A stretch of DNA of 5,780 nt, taken from contig JALOMU010000313.1 in the NCBI GenBank assembly GCA_025455285.1, positions 1 through 5,780 on the forward strand, given 5' to 3'. Source of the stretch: Flavihumibacter sp. Its GTDB lineage: Bacteria > Bacteroidota > Bacteroidia > Chitinophagales > Chitinophagaceae. Each line of letters begins with the position of its first letter. Position 1 is the stretch's first letter. The position numbers and the translations under genes are program-made. The notes beneath the pieces are model-generated. The model saw only the letters and a program-made list of their open reading frames with translations, made no database searches and was not told where the DNA came from. Positions 1 through 5,559 of the stretch are shown piece after piece.

Positions 1-167
1 ATGCTCGACAATCCCCAATGGATAAATAATCCGTATTTGTTATCCTGAAATACCTTTCTGGCTTCCAGGTTGGCTGGAGCAGGTGTATAAACCTGGGCTT
101 GCAATGAAAGACAGAGGCCGAGCCCGCCTATACAGGCCGAGAATTTCGAGAAGACTGAAACTAACAT
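1..167 (-). CDS. Secreted alpha-L-fucosidase (GH29), N-terminal 55 codons only, cut by window edge
   Basis: Reading the minus strand from the ATG at 167-165 gives 55 complete codons with no stop. Residues 1-24 look like a signal peptide: a hydrophobic stretch rich in Gly, Leu and Cys ending in SLQAQ, with likely cleavage between A24 and Q25. The mature start then reads NLEARKVFQDNKYGLFIHWG, ending in HWG at residues 50-52. This is the first strand of the TIM barrel of glycoside hydrolase family 29, which cleaves alpha-L-fucose from glycans with retention of configuration; in the family the His of HWG contacts the fucose. The catalytic residues lie outside the window. The frame is open back to the TAA of the preceding gene at 230-228, but no ATG lies between, so 167 is the best start. 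Export to periplasm or cell surface is inferred. The gene lies 60 bases downstream of the CMD-family gene, so co-transcription is possible. The family call is fairly secure; exact linkage specificity cannot be told. Confidence 0.8.
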   Translation of the reverse strand, partial: MLVSVFSKFSACIGGLGLCLSLQAQVYTPAPANLEARKVFQDNKYGLFIHWGLSS

Positions 168-187
168 CAGAATATCGTTTGTTGCCC

Positions 188-207
188 TGAAATTAAGGGT
201 AATTTCA
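188..207. repeat. Perfect inverted repeat between the CMD gene and the fucosidase gene
   Basis: The arms TGAAATTA (188-195) and TAATTTCA (200-207) are exact reverse complements around a 4-base spacer AGGG. The repeat lies 20 bases past the stop of the CMD gene and 20 bases before the fucosidase ATG. It is AT-rich with no U-tract after it on the minus strand, so it does not look like an intrinsic terminator. It could be an operator for the fucosidase gene or a weak mRNA hairpin near its start. Eight-base AT-rich arms can also arise by chance. Confidence 0.4.
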
Positions 208-227
208 ACGGTATCCGGGTAGCGATC

Positions 228-596
228 TTACTGGTTTTTACCTGATCCTTCTGAAGCTTTCACCAACTCCTCCCAATATTCTGCTGCTCTCCGGGTATGC
301 GGAATTACAATCGTACCTCCAACAATATTGGCTACCGCAAATACTTCATATACCTGTTCCGTTGTTACCCCCAGCTCGAAACTTTTTCCCAGGTGATATT
401 TTATGCAATCGTCACAACGCAATACCATACTGGCTACCAATCCCAGCATTTCCTTGGTTTTTTTATCCAGCGCCCCCTCATCGTAAGTATTGGTATCAAG
501 ATTCCACAGTCTTTTCATTACCAGGTTATTCTTACTGAGGATGACCTCATTCATTCTGGTCCGGTAATCATTAAATTCCTGAATTAACGTACTCAT
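228..596 (-). CDS. AhpD-like carboxymuconolactone decarboxylase (CMD) family protein
   Basis: This 122-residue protein is a small all-helical CMD/AhpD-fold protein. It carries the redox motif C61-D-D-C64 followed by H68 (CxxCxxxH), and E49 lies 12 residues before C61. That matches the spacing of the active-site Glu118, Cys130, Cys133 and His137 of Mycobacterium tuberculosis AhpD. The following helix segment (ELGVTTEQVYEVFAVANIVG, 74-93) is typical of the family. By homology it is probably a cytoplasmic thiol peroxidase-type or disulfide-reducing enzyme; the Cys pair argues against true decarboxylase activity, since classical PcaC proteins lack CxxC. The physiological substrate is unknown. No AhpC partner is in the window. 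The ATG at 596 is preferred because the N-terminal helix is complete and a -7-like promoter box lies 18 bases upstream. The last 10 residues (SEGSGKNQ end) are a polar tail. It is first in a possible two-gene unit with the fucosidase, a pairing I cannot explain functionally. Confidence 0.9.
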   Translation of the reverse strand: MSTLIQEFNDYRTRMNEVILSKNNLVMKRLWNLDTNTYDEGALDKKTKEMLGLVASMVLRCDDCIKYHLGKSFELGVTTEQVYEVFAVANIVGGTIVIPHTRRAAEYWEELVKASEGSGKNQ

Positions 597-613
597 ACAT
601 TTTCTTTATATGG

Positions 614-621
614 CAAATGTA
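614..621 (-). promoter_or_regulatory. Bacteroidota-type -7 promoter element for the CMD gene
   Basis: On the minus strand this reads TACATTTG, an exact match to the TAnnTTTG -7 consensus used by the Bacteroidota primary sigma factor. It ends 17 bases before the ATG at 596, which implies a short leader of about 10-15 bases. No clear -33 TTTG was found at the usual 19-21 base spacing; instead there is a run of nine T on the minus strand (629-637), so the match is only partial. Confidence 0.45.
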
Positions 622-672
622 GGAAGGCAAAAAAAAATTAAGGATATTGAGCCTTCTTGAAGTTTACCGATT

Positions 673-3102
673 ATGAAGCTACTGAACTACAGATTTCTGG
701 CCGTACTGGCAATGGTAATTTCCTGCTCCCTGGGAGCCAACGCCCAATTGATTGACTCCGTACTGATTAAACTGGATAATGAGTACCCCCAGGAAAAAAT
801 CTACGTACAATACGATAAAGCAGCCTATACCCCCGGGGAAACCATCTGGTTGAAAGCTTATATAATGGTAGGCTCTACCATTACCACTATCAGTAATAAC
901 CTGTATACAGAACTGATCGACGCAGGAGGAAAAATTCTCGATCGGCGGATCAGCCCCATTGCTATTGGTGGTGCCGCTGCCGCTTTCGATCTGCCCGAAA
1001 ACCTGAAGGATTCCATTGTGTATGTTCGGGCCTATACCCGCTGGATGCTCAATTTCGATTCCTCCTTCCTTTATACAAGAGCGATTCCCGTTTTACAAGC
1101 CGCAGCCAATACAAGCGCAACGGCAAAACCTGCGGCAACCAATACGCCTCAGTTTTTCCTTGATTTCTTTCCCGAAGGCGGCGACCTGGTACAGGGTGTT
1201 CCCTCCCGGGTGGCTTTTAAAGCAACTGACAAAAGAGGACTACCAATTACCGTTAACGGGGATATTCAGAACTCAAAGGGAGCTAAAGTTGCCAGTTTCT
1301 CATCCACTCATAATGGCATGGGATTCTTTGAACTGACACCCCTGACAGGTGAATCCTATAAAGCCAGTTGGAAAGATCCGGCTGGAAAAATCCAGCAAAA
1401 AAACCTGCCAGCCAGTAAATCCCAGGGGGTTGTACTGAAACTGGAAAATAACCTGGCCGGCATTCAATACAGCGTAAAAAGAAAGGAGGGAGAAAATCCC
1501 ATTTTTGAAGCAATACAGGTGGTCGCACAAACCCAGCAGCAAATGATTTATCGTGCTAAGGTCAACCTGACAAAATCCGCAGAGGTTAAAGCAGTTATTC
1601 CTATTGAAAATGTACCTGCCGGCATTGTACAGGTAACCCTTTTCACAGAGGATAATAAACCTCTCGCAGAACGGATTGTGTTTGTAAACCGCCAGGATTA
1701 TTATTTCATTACTGATCTGAATGTGCCCCTTAAAGGAATGACCAAGCGGGATCGAAACGTAATCCAGATTGATGTTCCAGACGAAATTCAATGTAATCTT
1801 TCCCTGTCTGTTACCGATGCGGATATCAATCCGGTTCAAAAGGGCGAAGAAGATATCTACTCCGGTTTATTGCTCAGCCCCGATCTGAAAGGGTATATCC
1901 ATCAACCAGGTTATTATTTTTCCAGCGAAGCCGATTCAGTAGCAAGGCACCTGGACCTCGTTATGATGACCAATGGATGGCGTCGTTTCAAATGGGAAGA
2001 GGTGCTGGCCGGTAAATTTCCTGAAATCAAACACCGTCCTGAAGATTATATTACCGCTAATGGTAAAGTTAGCGGCCTGACCAAAAGCGAACTCACCAAC
2101 CAGGAACTAACAGGGATCCTTACACTAAAAGGTGGCGGACAGCAATTTCTTTCCATTCCTGTTGCCAATGATGGGAATTTCAAACTGGGAGGTATGGTCT
2201 TTTATGATACTGCCAAACTATACTACCAGTTCAATAATGATAAAAACAAACTGCTGACTACCAAAGCCCTGGTCGATGTAAAACCTGCCTTTTTACCGGG
2301 CGCAATTCCCTTCTCCACTGCCGGCAGACCGATTCCTGTATTTACCCGGCTGGATCCGAAAGCAATTGAAAAATCCTTGCTGATGGGAGAAAAAAATCTC
2401 GCTGCAGCAGAAGCTGCACGTAAGGTGCAAACCCTGGAAGGTGTAACTGTAACTGCAAAAGTTAAATCCAAACAGGAAAAAATGGAGGAAGAATATACTT
2501 CCGGGTTATTCCGCGGGCAAAATGATTATACGTTTATCGTTGAAGATGACCCGGCTGGAAGAGGAGCCATGACCGTGCTGCAATATCTGCAGGGCAGAGT
2601 GGCGGGACTACAGATTTCAGGCATGGGCACAAACATGTCGATGAGCTGGAGAGGTGGAGTTCCTTCTCTCTTTTTGAATGAGATGATCAGTGATTTATCT
2701 ATGGTTCAGAATATTCCTATGACTGATATTGCCATGGTAAAGGTATTCAGGCCACCCTTCCTGGGTGCTCCCGGCGGTGGTAGTGGAGGTGCTATCGCTG
2801 TATATACCAAAAAAGGTGCTGCTGCCAATGATAATATCAAAGGATTAAACTTTGCCACCATTCCGGGATATGTGCCTCAAAAAGAATTTTACTCTCCTGA
2901 TTACATGCGTTATGATCAACGGCACGACCAGGCGGATAATCGCACTACACTATTCTGGAACCCCTTTATCATAACTGACAAAGACAACCGAAGAATTCTG
3001 TTTACCGTTTACAACAACGATAGCACAAAACGCTGGAGAATAATTGTAGAAGGAGTTAACGTGGAAGGAAAACTGACACGTATGGAACGCATCGTAGAAT
3101 AG
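673..3102 (+). CDS. Secreted macroglobulin (MG2)-type protein with TonB-receptor plug-like domain and no barrel
   Basis: The protein has 809 residues. Residues 1-24 form a signal peptide with probable cleavage ANA|Q at 24/25; the VISC at 15-18 could weakly pass as a lipobox. Residues about 37-135 (KIYVQYDKAAYTPGETIWLK) look like an MG2 macroglobulin domain. Residues about 160-339 look like further macroglobulin-type sandwiches, beginning near FFPEGGD at 165-171. A conserved-looking GWRRFKWEEV lies at 435-444 and another beta-rich segment at about 457-540. Residues 587-716 resemble a TonB-dependent receptor plug: QYLQGRVAGLQI at 637-648, DIAMVKVF at 685-692, and a Gly-rich turn ending in VYTKKG at 710-715. 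Only 94 residues follow, so there is no room for a 22-strand barrel. That tail includes TTLFWNP at 758-764. No thioester CxEQ motif is present, so it is not a trapping alpha-2-macroglobulin. It is probably periplasmic or attached to the outer membrane. Similar architectures occur widely in Bacteroidota but their role is not established. It appears monocistronic: upstream gene divergent, downstream gene convergent. Confidence 0.85.
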   Translation: MKLLNYRFLAVLAMVISCSLGANAQLIDSVLIKLDNEYPQEKIYVQYDKAAYTPGETIWLKAYIMVGSTITTISNNLYTELIDAGGKILDRRISPIAIGGAAAAFDLPENLKDSIVYVRAYTRWMLNFDSSFLYTRAIPVLQAAANTSATAKPAATNTPQFFLDFFPEGGDLVQGVPSRVAFKATDKRGLPITVNGDIQNSKGAKVASFSSTHNGMGFFELTPLTGESYKASWKDPAGKIQQKNLPASKSQGVVLKLENNLAGIQYSVKRKEGENPIFEAIQVVAQTQQQMIYRAKVNLTKSAEVKAVIPIENVPAGIVQVTLFTEDNKPLAERIVFVNRQDYYFITDLNVPLKGMTKRDRNVIQIDVPDEIQCNLSLSVTDADINPVQKGEEDIYSGLLLSPDLKGYIHQPGYYFSSEADSVARHLDLVMMTNGWRRFKWEEVLAGKFPEIKHRPEDYITANGKVSGLTKSELTNQELTGILTLKGGGQQFLSIPVANDGNFKLGGMVFYDTAKLYYQFNNDKNKLLTTKALVDVKPAFLPGAIPFSTAGRPIPVFTRLDPKAIEKSLLMGEKNLAAAEAARKVQTLEGVTVTAKVKSKQEKMEEEYTSGLFRGQNDYTFIVEDDPAGRGAMTVLQYLQGRVAGLQISGMGTNMSMSWRGGVPSLFLNEMISDLSMVQNIPMTDIAMVKVFRPPFLGAPGGGSGGAIAVYTKKGAAANDNIKGLNFATIPGYVPQKEFYSPDYMRYDQRHDQADNRTTLFWNPFIITDKDNRRILFTVYNNDSTKRWRIIVEGVNVEGKLTRMERIVE

Positions 3103-3113
3103 AAGAGAAAGAA

Positions 3114-3141
3114 TAACCGGTCAGGTTAACCTGACCGGTTA
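3114..3141 (-). terminator. 28-base perfect palindrome between convergent genes, likely intrinsic terminator
   Basis: Bases 3114-3141 are an exact palindrome centred on GTTAAC, with arms starting TAACCGGTCAGG. As RNA this folds into a stem of about 12 base pairs with a very short loop. On the minus strand it begins 7 bases after the RRM gene's TAA and is followed by the T-rich TTCTTTCTCTTC, as expected of an intrinsic terminator for the RRM gene. On the plus strand it starts 11 bases after the stop at 3102 but is followed by AATCAGATT, a poor U-tract, so termination in that direction would be weaker. Confidence 0.7.
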
Positions 3142-3148
3142 AATCAGA

Positions 3149-3463
3149 TTACCAGCGGCTTCCGCTGTTGCTGTTGCTGAAAGAACGACGGTTACCACCA
3201 CCACCGTTGTTGCTGCGCTCTTCACGAGGCTTGGCAACAGTTACGCGGATAGCACGACCTTCTACCATGCCACCATCCAGTTCAGCGATTGCTTTCTGGG
3301 CAGCTGCATCATCAGACATTTCAACAAAACCGAAACCACGGCTCTTGTTGGTGAATTTGTCCATGATAACACGGGCAGATGTTACTTCGCCATACTCAGC
3401 GAAAAATTCTCTCAGGTCTTCGTCTTCAACATTGAAGCTCAGGTTTGAAACGTAAATGTTCAT
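3149..3463 (-). CDS. RRM-domain RNA-binding protein with Gly/Asn/Ser/Arg-rich tail
   Basis: This 104-residue protein is a single RNA recognition motif plus a short disordered tail. RNP2 is IYVSNL at residues 3-8 and RNP1 is RGFGFVEM at 42-49. The three aromatic RNA-stacking positions are present (Y4, F44, F46). The beta-alpha-beta-beta-alpha-beta fold spans residues 1-78 and ends in IRVTVAKPR. Residues 81-104 are rich in Gly, Asn, Ser and Arg, including a GGGG run, as in cyanobacterial and Bacteroidota Rbp proteins. The likely role is binding of single-stranded RNA in the cytoplasm with post-transcriptional effects; in Bacteroides thetaiotaomicron, RRM proteins of this kind influence polysaccharide-use genes. 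Targets here are unknown. The ATG at 3463 is the only sensible start because RNP2 begins two residues later. Just before it lies an AT-rich leader with two T-runs and no Shine-Dalgarno. The MFS gene lies 108 bases upstream on the same strand, so independent transcription is likely but not proven. Confidence 0.95.
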   Translation of the reverse strand: MNIYVSNLSFNVEDEDLREFFAEYGEVTSARVIMDKFTNKSRGFGFVEMSDDAAAQKAIAELDGGMVEGRAIRVTVAKPREERSNNGGGGNRRSFSNSNSGSRW

Positions 3464-3465
3464 GT

Positions 3466-3491
3466 AAATAAAAAAATGATAATAAAAAATG
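3466..3491 (-). promoter_or_regulatory. U-rich leader with tandem near-repeat just upstream of the RRM gene
   Basis: On the minus strand the 28 bases before the ATG contain two similar units, CATTTTTTATT and CATTTTTTTATT, separated by two bases (AT). In the mRNA this is an unstructured U-rich stretch directly before the start codon. AT-rich leaders assist initiation in Bacteroidota, which rarely use Shine-Dalgarno pairing. It could also be a binding site for the RRM protein itself. The repeat is visible; the function is inference. Confidence 0.35.
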
Positions 3492-3521
3492 AGCGATACG
3501 ATACGGGCGGGAGAAATCAGA

Positions 3522-3544
3522 TAGCAGAATTTGCGTAGCAGAAT
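3522..3544. repeat. Short direct repeat TAGCAGAAT x2 in the MFS-RRM intergenic region
   Basis: TAGCAGAAT occurs at 3522-3530 and again at 3536-3544, a 14-base period with spacer TTGCG. It lies upstream of the RRM gene and 28 bases past the stop of the MFS gene. It might be a regulator site for the RRM gene, but short direct repeats of nine bases in 108 bases may be chance. Confidence 0.25.
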
Positions 3545-3549
3545 AACTC

Positions 3550-3565
3550 GATCCTAACCGGGATC
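3550..3565 (-). terminator. Weak hairpin after the TetA-like MFS gene
   Basis: GATCC (3550-3554) and GGATC (3561-3565) can pair as a 5-bp stem around a 6-base loop, starting 6 bases after the MFS stop codon on the minus strand. The sequence after it (GAGTTATTCTG) is only mildly T-rich. This is a poor terminator at best, so some read-through into the RRM gene is possible. Confidence 0.25.
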
Positions 3566-3571
3566 AATAAC

Positions 3572-4762
3572 TCAATAACGCAGCAGTCCGCTGATTAATA
3601 CCAATACAGCAGCTGCCAAAAAAGGAGCACCTGGAAAATATAACGGTGTGCCGGTTTTCGTAAAGTAGGAAAACAACCTGGTCATCAGCAGTGGCCCAAC
3701 GATGGAGGTAGCACTCATCAGGCTGGTTAATCCGCCTTGTAATTCTCCCTGTTCACTGGGAGGAACCACCGTGGATATATAACCCTGTATGGATGGCATC
3801 GTTATACCACCCAGACAATACACAACAGAAAAAACAAACATCATCCAGGTCTCCGTAGCAAATGCGAATAGCAGAAAGCCAAGGCTGTACAGAAACAAGC
3901 CCGTATAAATGCTTCTCTGATACCCGAGCTTTGGCATTACTATCCTGATCAGGCCTCCCTGCACCAGGGCCACCATCAATCCCACCAATCCCAGTGAATA
4001 CCCGATCATTTGCTCTGACCACCCAAACTTTTCAATATTATAATAGGTCCAGGTTGTTTGCACCGCATGCGCCGCTACATAAATCAATACCAGCGAAATG
4101 ACCAGCCCGGATACCTCCGGATACTTGCGCAGCTGTTTGAATGATCCCAGTGGATTTGCCCGCTTCCATTCAAACTTTCGCCTGTTGGCAATCGACAAAG
4201 ATTCAGGTAAAACAAAATAACCATACAAAGCATTCAGGAGACTCAAGCCCGCAGCTGCAAAAAACGGAATACGCGCTCCGTATTCTCCTAAAATCCCGCC
4301 CAGTACAGGCCCAATGATAAATCCTAACCCAAATGCAGCTCCAATCATTCCAAAGTTCTGTGCCCTGTTTTCGGGCGTACTGATGTCAGCAATATAGGCA
4401 GAGGCCGTAGTAATACTGGCGCCAAACAATCCTGCTATAATTCTGCCTATAAACAACCATCCGATGGTTGGAGCAAATGCCATTAAAATATAATCAATAC
4501 CAAACCCCAATAAAGAGAATAACAACACTGGCCTCCTGCCATACTGATCACTCAGATTACCTAACACCGGGGCACAAACGAATTGCGTAATTGCATAGGC
4601 AAAGCCCAACCATCCGCCATAACCTGCTGCGTCACTAACATTTCCATGAATCAGCTCACTGATTAATTTGGGTATAACCGGTATGATTATAGCTAATCCG
4701 GTTACATCAACAATGAGAGTAATGAAAATGAAGCTCAGCGCAGCTTTCCGGTTCTTCAACAT
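3572..4762 (-). CDS. TetA-like (DHA1, TCR/Tet family) MFS efflux transporter
   Basis: This 396-residue, 12-helix inner-membrane protein is a proton-driven MFS exporter closest in pattern to TetA. Its length is near the 401 residues of TetA(B). Helix 1 has the TetA signature with an acidic residue ([18 protein letters not shown]19, matching TetA(B) Asp15). Motif A is [11 protein letters not shown] at 68-78, helix 3 has GIDYILMAF (D90, matching Asp84), helix 4 has the motif B arginine R107, and motif C is [10 protein letters not shown] at 147-156. The C-terminal half has [20 protein letters not shown] at 339-358, as in TetA. Aligning by eye, two residues essential in TetA(B) are replaced: His257 by V264 and Asp285 by Y292. 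Tetracycline export is therefore doubtful; another small-molecule substrate is more likely. No TetR-like repressor is adjacent; the divergent neighbour across 92 bases is the sugar permease. The ATG at 4762 gives a short cytoplasmic N-terminus directly before helix 1, as expected. Confidence 0.9.
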   Translation of the reverse strand: MLKNRKAALSFIFITLIVDVTGLAIIIPVIPKLISELIHGNVSDAAGYGGWLGFAYAITQFVCAPVLGNLSDQYGRRPVLLFSLLGFGIDYILMAFAPTIGWLFIGRIIAGLFGASITTASAYIADISTPENRAQNFGMIGAAFGLGFIIGPVLGGILGEYGARIPFFAAAGLSLLNALYGYFVLPESLSIANRRKFEWKRANPLGSFKQLRKYPEVSGLVISLVLIYVAAHAVQTTWTYYNIEKFGWSEQMIGYSLGLVGLMVALVQGGLIRIVMPKLGYQRSIYTGLFLYSLGFLLFAFATETWMMFVFSVVYCLGGITMPSIQGYISTVVPPSEQGELQGGLTSLMSATSIVGPLLMTRLFSYFTKTGTPLYFPGAPFLAAAVLVLISGLLRY

Positions 4763-4854
4763 ATATGCATTAAGGACTGCAAATTACATACGGAATCGAT
4801 TGCGTACGATTTATTATACCAAACATTGTATTTTAATGGTTTGAACTCAGTAGC

Positions 4855-5559
4855 ATGAACCAAACCCAAACACCTAAGAGTCAGGCCTATGCGCTGGCTA
4901 TTATCGCCGTTTTGTTTTTCATTTTTGGCTTTATTACCTGGTTGAACAGTACACTTATTCCCTTCTTAAAACTTGCCTGCGAACTGGAATCCGATATGCA
5001 GGCTTTCTTTGTTACTACCGCCTTTTATATGGCTTATTTCTTTCTTGCCATCCCCTCCGCCTGGATATTGAAAAGATCCGGCTATAAAAATGGAATGGCA
5101 CTCGGGCTCGCTGTAATGGCGCTGGGTTCACTGGTTTTCATACCTGCTGCCAACGACAGGAGTTTCTCACTCTTCCTGATTGGGCTTTTTGTACAAGGGG
5201 CCGGACTCGCACTTTTACAAACTGCTTCCAATCCTTATGCCAGTATACTCGGACCAATTGAAAGCGCTGCCAAACGTATCAGTATTCTGGGCGTCTGTAA
5301 TAAGATTGCCGGTATTCTAAGTCCGCTTATACTGGGTGCCATCGTGCTCAAAAATGCCCAGGCCATTGAAGAAAAGGTCCTGGCAACTTCTGATCCTGTG
5401 CTCAAATCAGAACTGCTGACCGAGCTTACCGGCAGGATCATACCGCCTTATATTATAATCGCAATCTGCCTGTTTATTCTTGCCTTCCTGACCTACCGCT
5501 CCGGATTACCTGAAATTGAAGAACCAAAGGAGGAACCTATGGCAAAGCAATGGGGATGA
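4855..5559 (+). pseudogene. FucP/GluP-family sugar MFS permease, N-terminal half; reading frame ends early
   Basis: The 234 residues form the first six helices of a sugar:cation symporter of the FucP/GluP branch of the MFS (TC 2.A.1.7). Signatures are GFITWLNSTLIPFLKLACEL at 25-44 in helix 1, FYMAYFFLAIPSAW at 57-70 in helix 2, and GAGLALLQTASNPYASILGP at 115-134 in helix 4. Helix 6 is at about 196-213, and the acidic inter-domain linker LPEIEEPKEEP starts at 218. Family members run to about 400-440 residues, so this product is half length. After the linker it reads only MAKQWG and meets TGA at 5557-5559, while family sequence resumes in another frame from 5538. Positions equivalent to the proton-coupling Asp46 and Glu135 of E. 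coli FucP are S32 and Q122. H. pylori GluP also has Gln at the second, so fucose is not a safe substrate call; glucose, galactose or an amino sugar is as likely. It starts 92 bases from the divergent MFS exporter. Confidence 0.8.

Noticed and set aside
297..587. Plus-strand open frame of 96 codons opposite the CMD gene
   Set aside because: It mirrors a gene with full AhpD active-site motifs; the product matches nothing I recognise.
1300..1839. Minus-strand open frame of 179 codons inside the macroglobulin-plug gene
   Set aside because: The plus-strand gene through this region is continuous with clear domains; the antisense product has no recognisable motifs and irregular composition.
2223..2471. 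Minus-strand open frame inside the macroglobulin-plug gene
   Set aside because: Shadow frame without motifs or any promoter-like signal.
3168..3455. Plus-strand open frame opposite the RRM gene
   Set aside because: Its Leu/Pro/Ser-rich product is the complement of the RRM protein's Gly/Asn/Ser-rich codons.
3491..3511. CGATA tandem doublet and GGGCGGGAG tract upstream of the RRM gene
   Set aside because: Only two 5-base units; too short to separate from chance and no known signal resembles it.
3572..4762. Acquired tetracycline resistance gene on a mobile element
   Set aside because: No transposase, inverted terminal repeats, tetR or compositional shift are seen, and key TetA residues are missing.
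4790..4854. Promoters in the divergent gap between the two MFS genes, including TATAAT on the minus strand and TTTG at 4840-4843
   Set aside because: Neither strand gives a proper TAnnTTTG with a spaced TTTG; TATAAT is not the Bacteroidota consensus, so no site is called.
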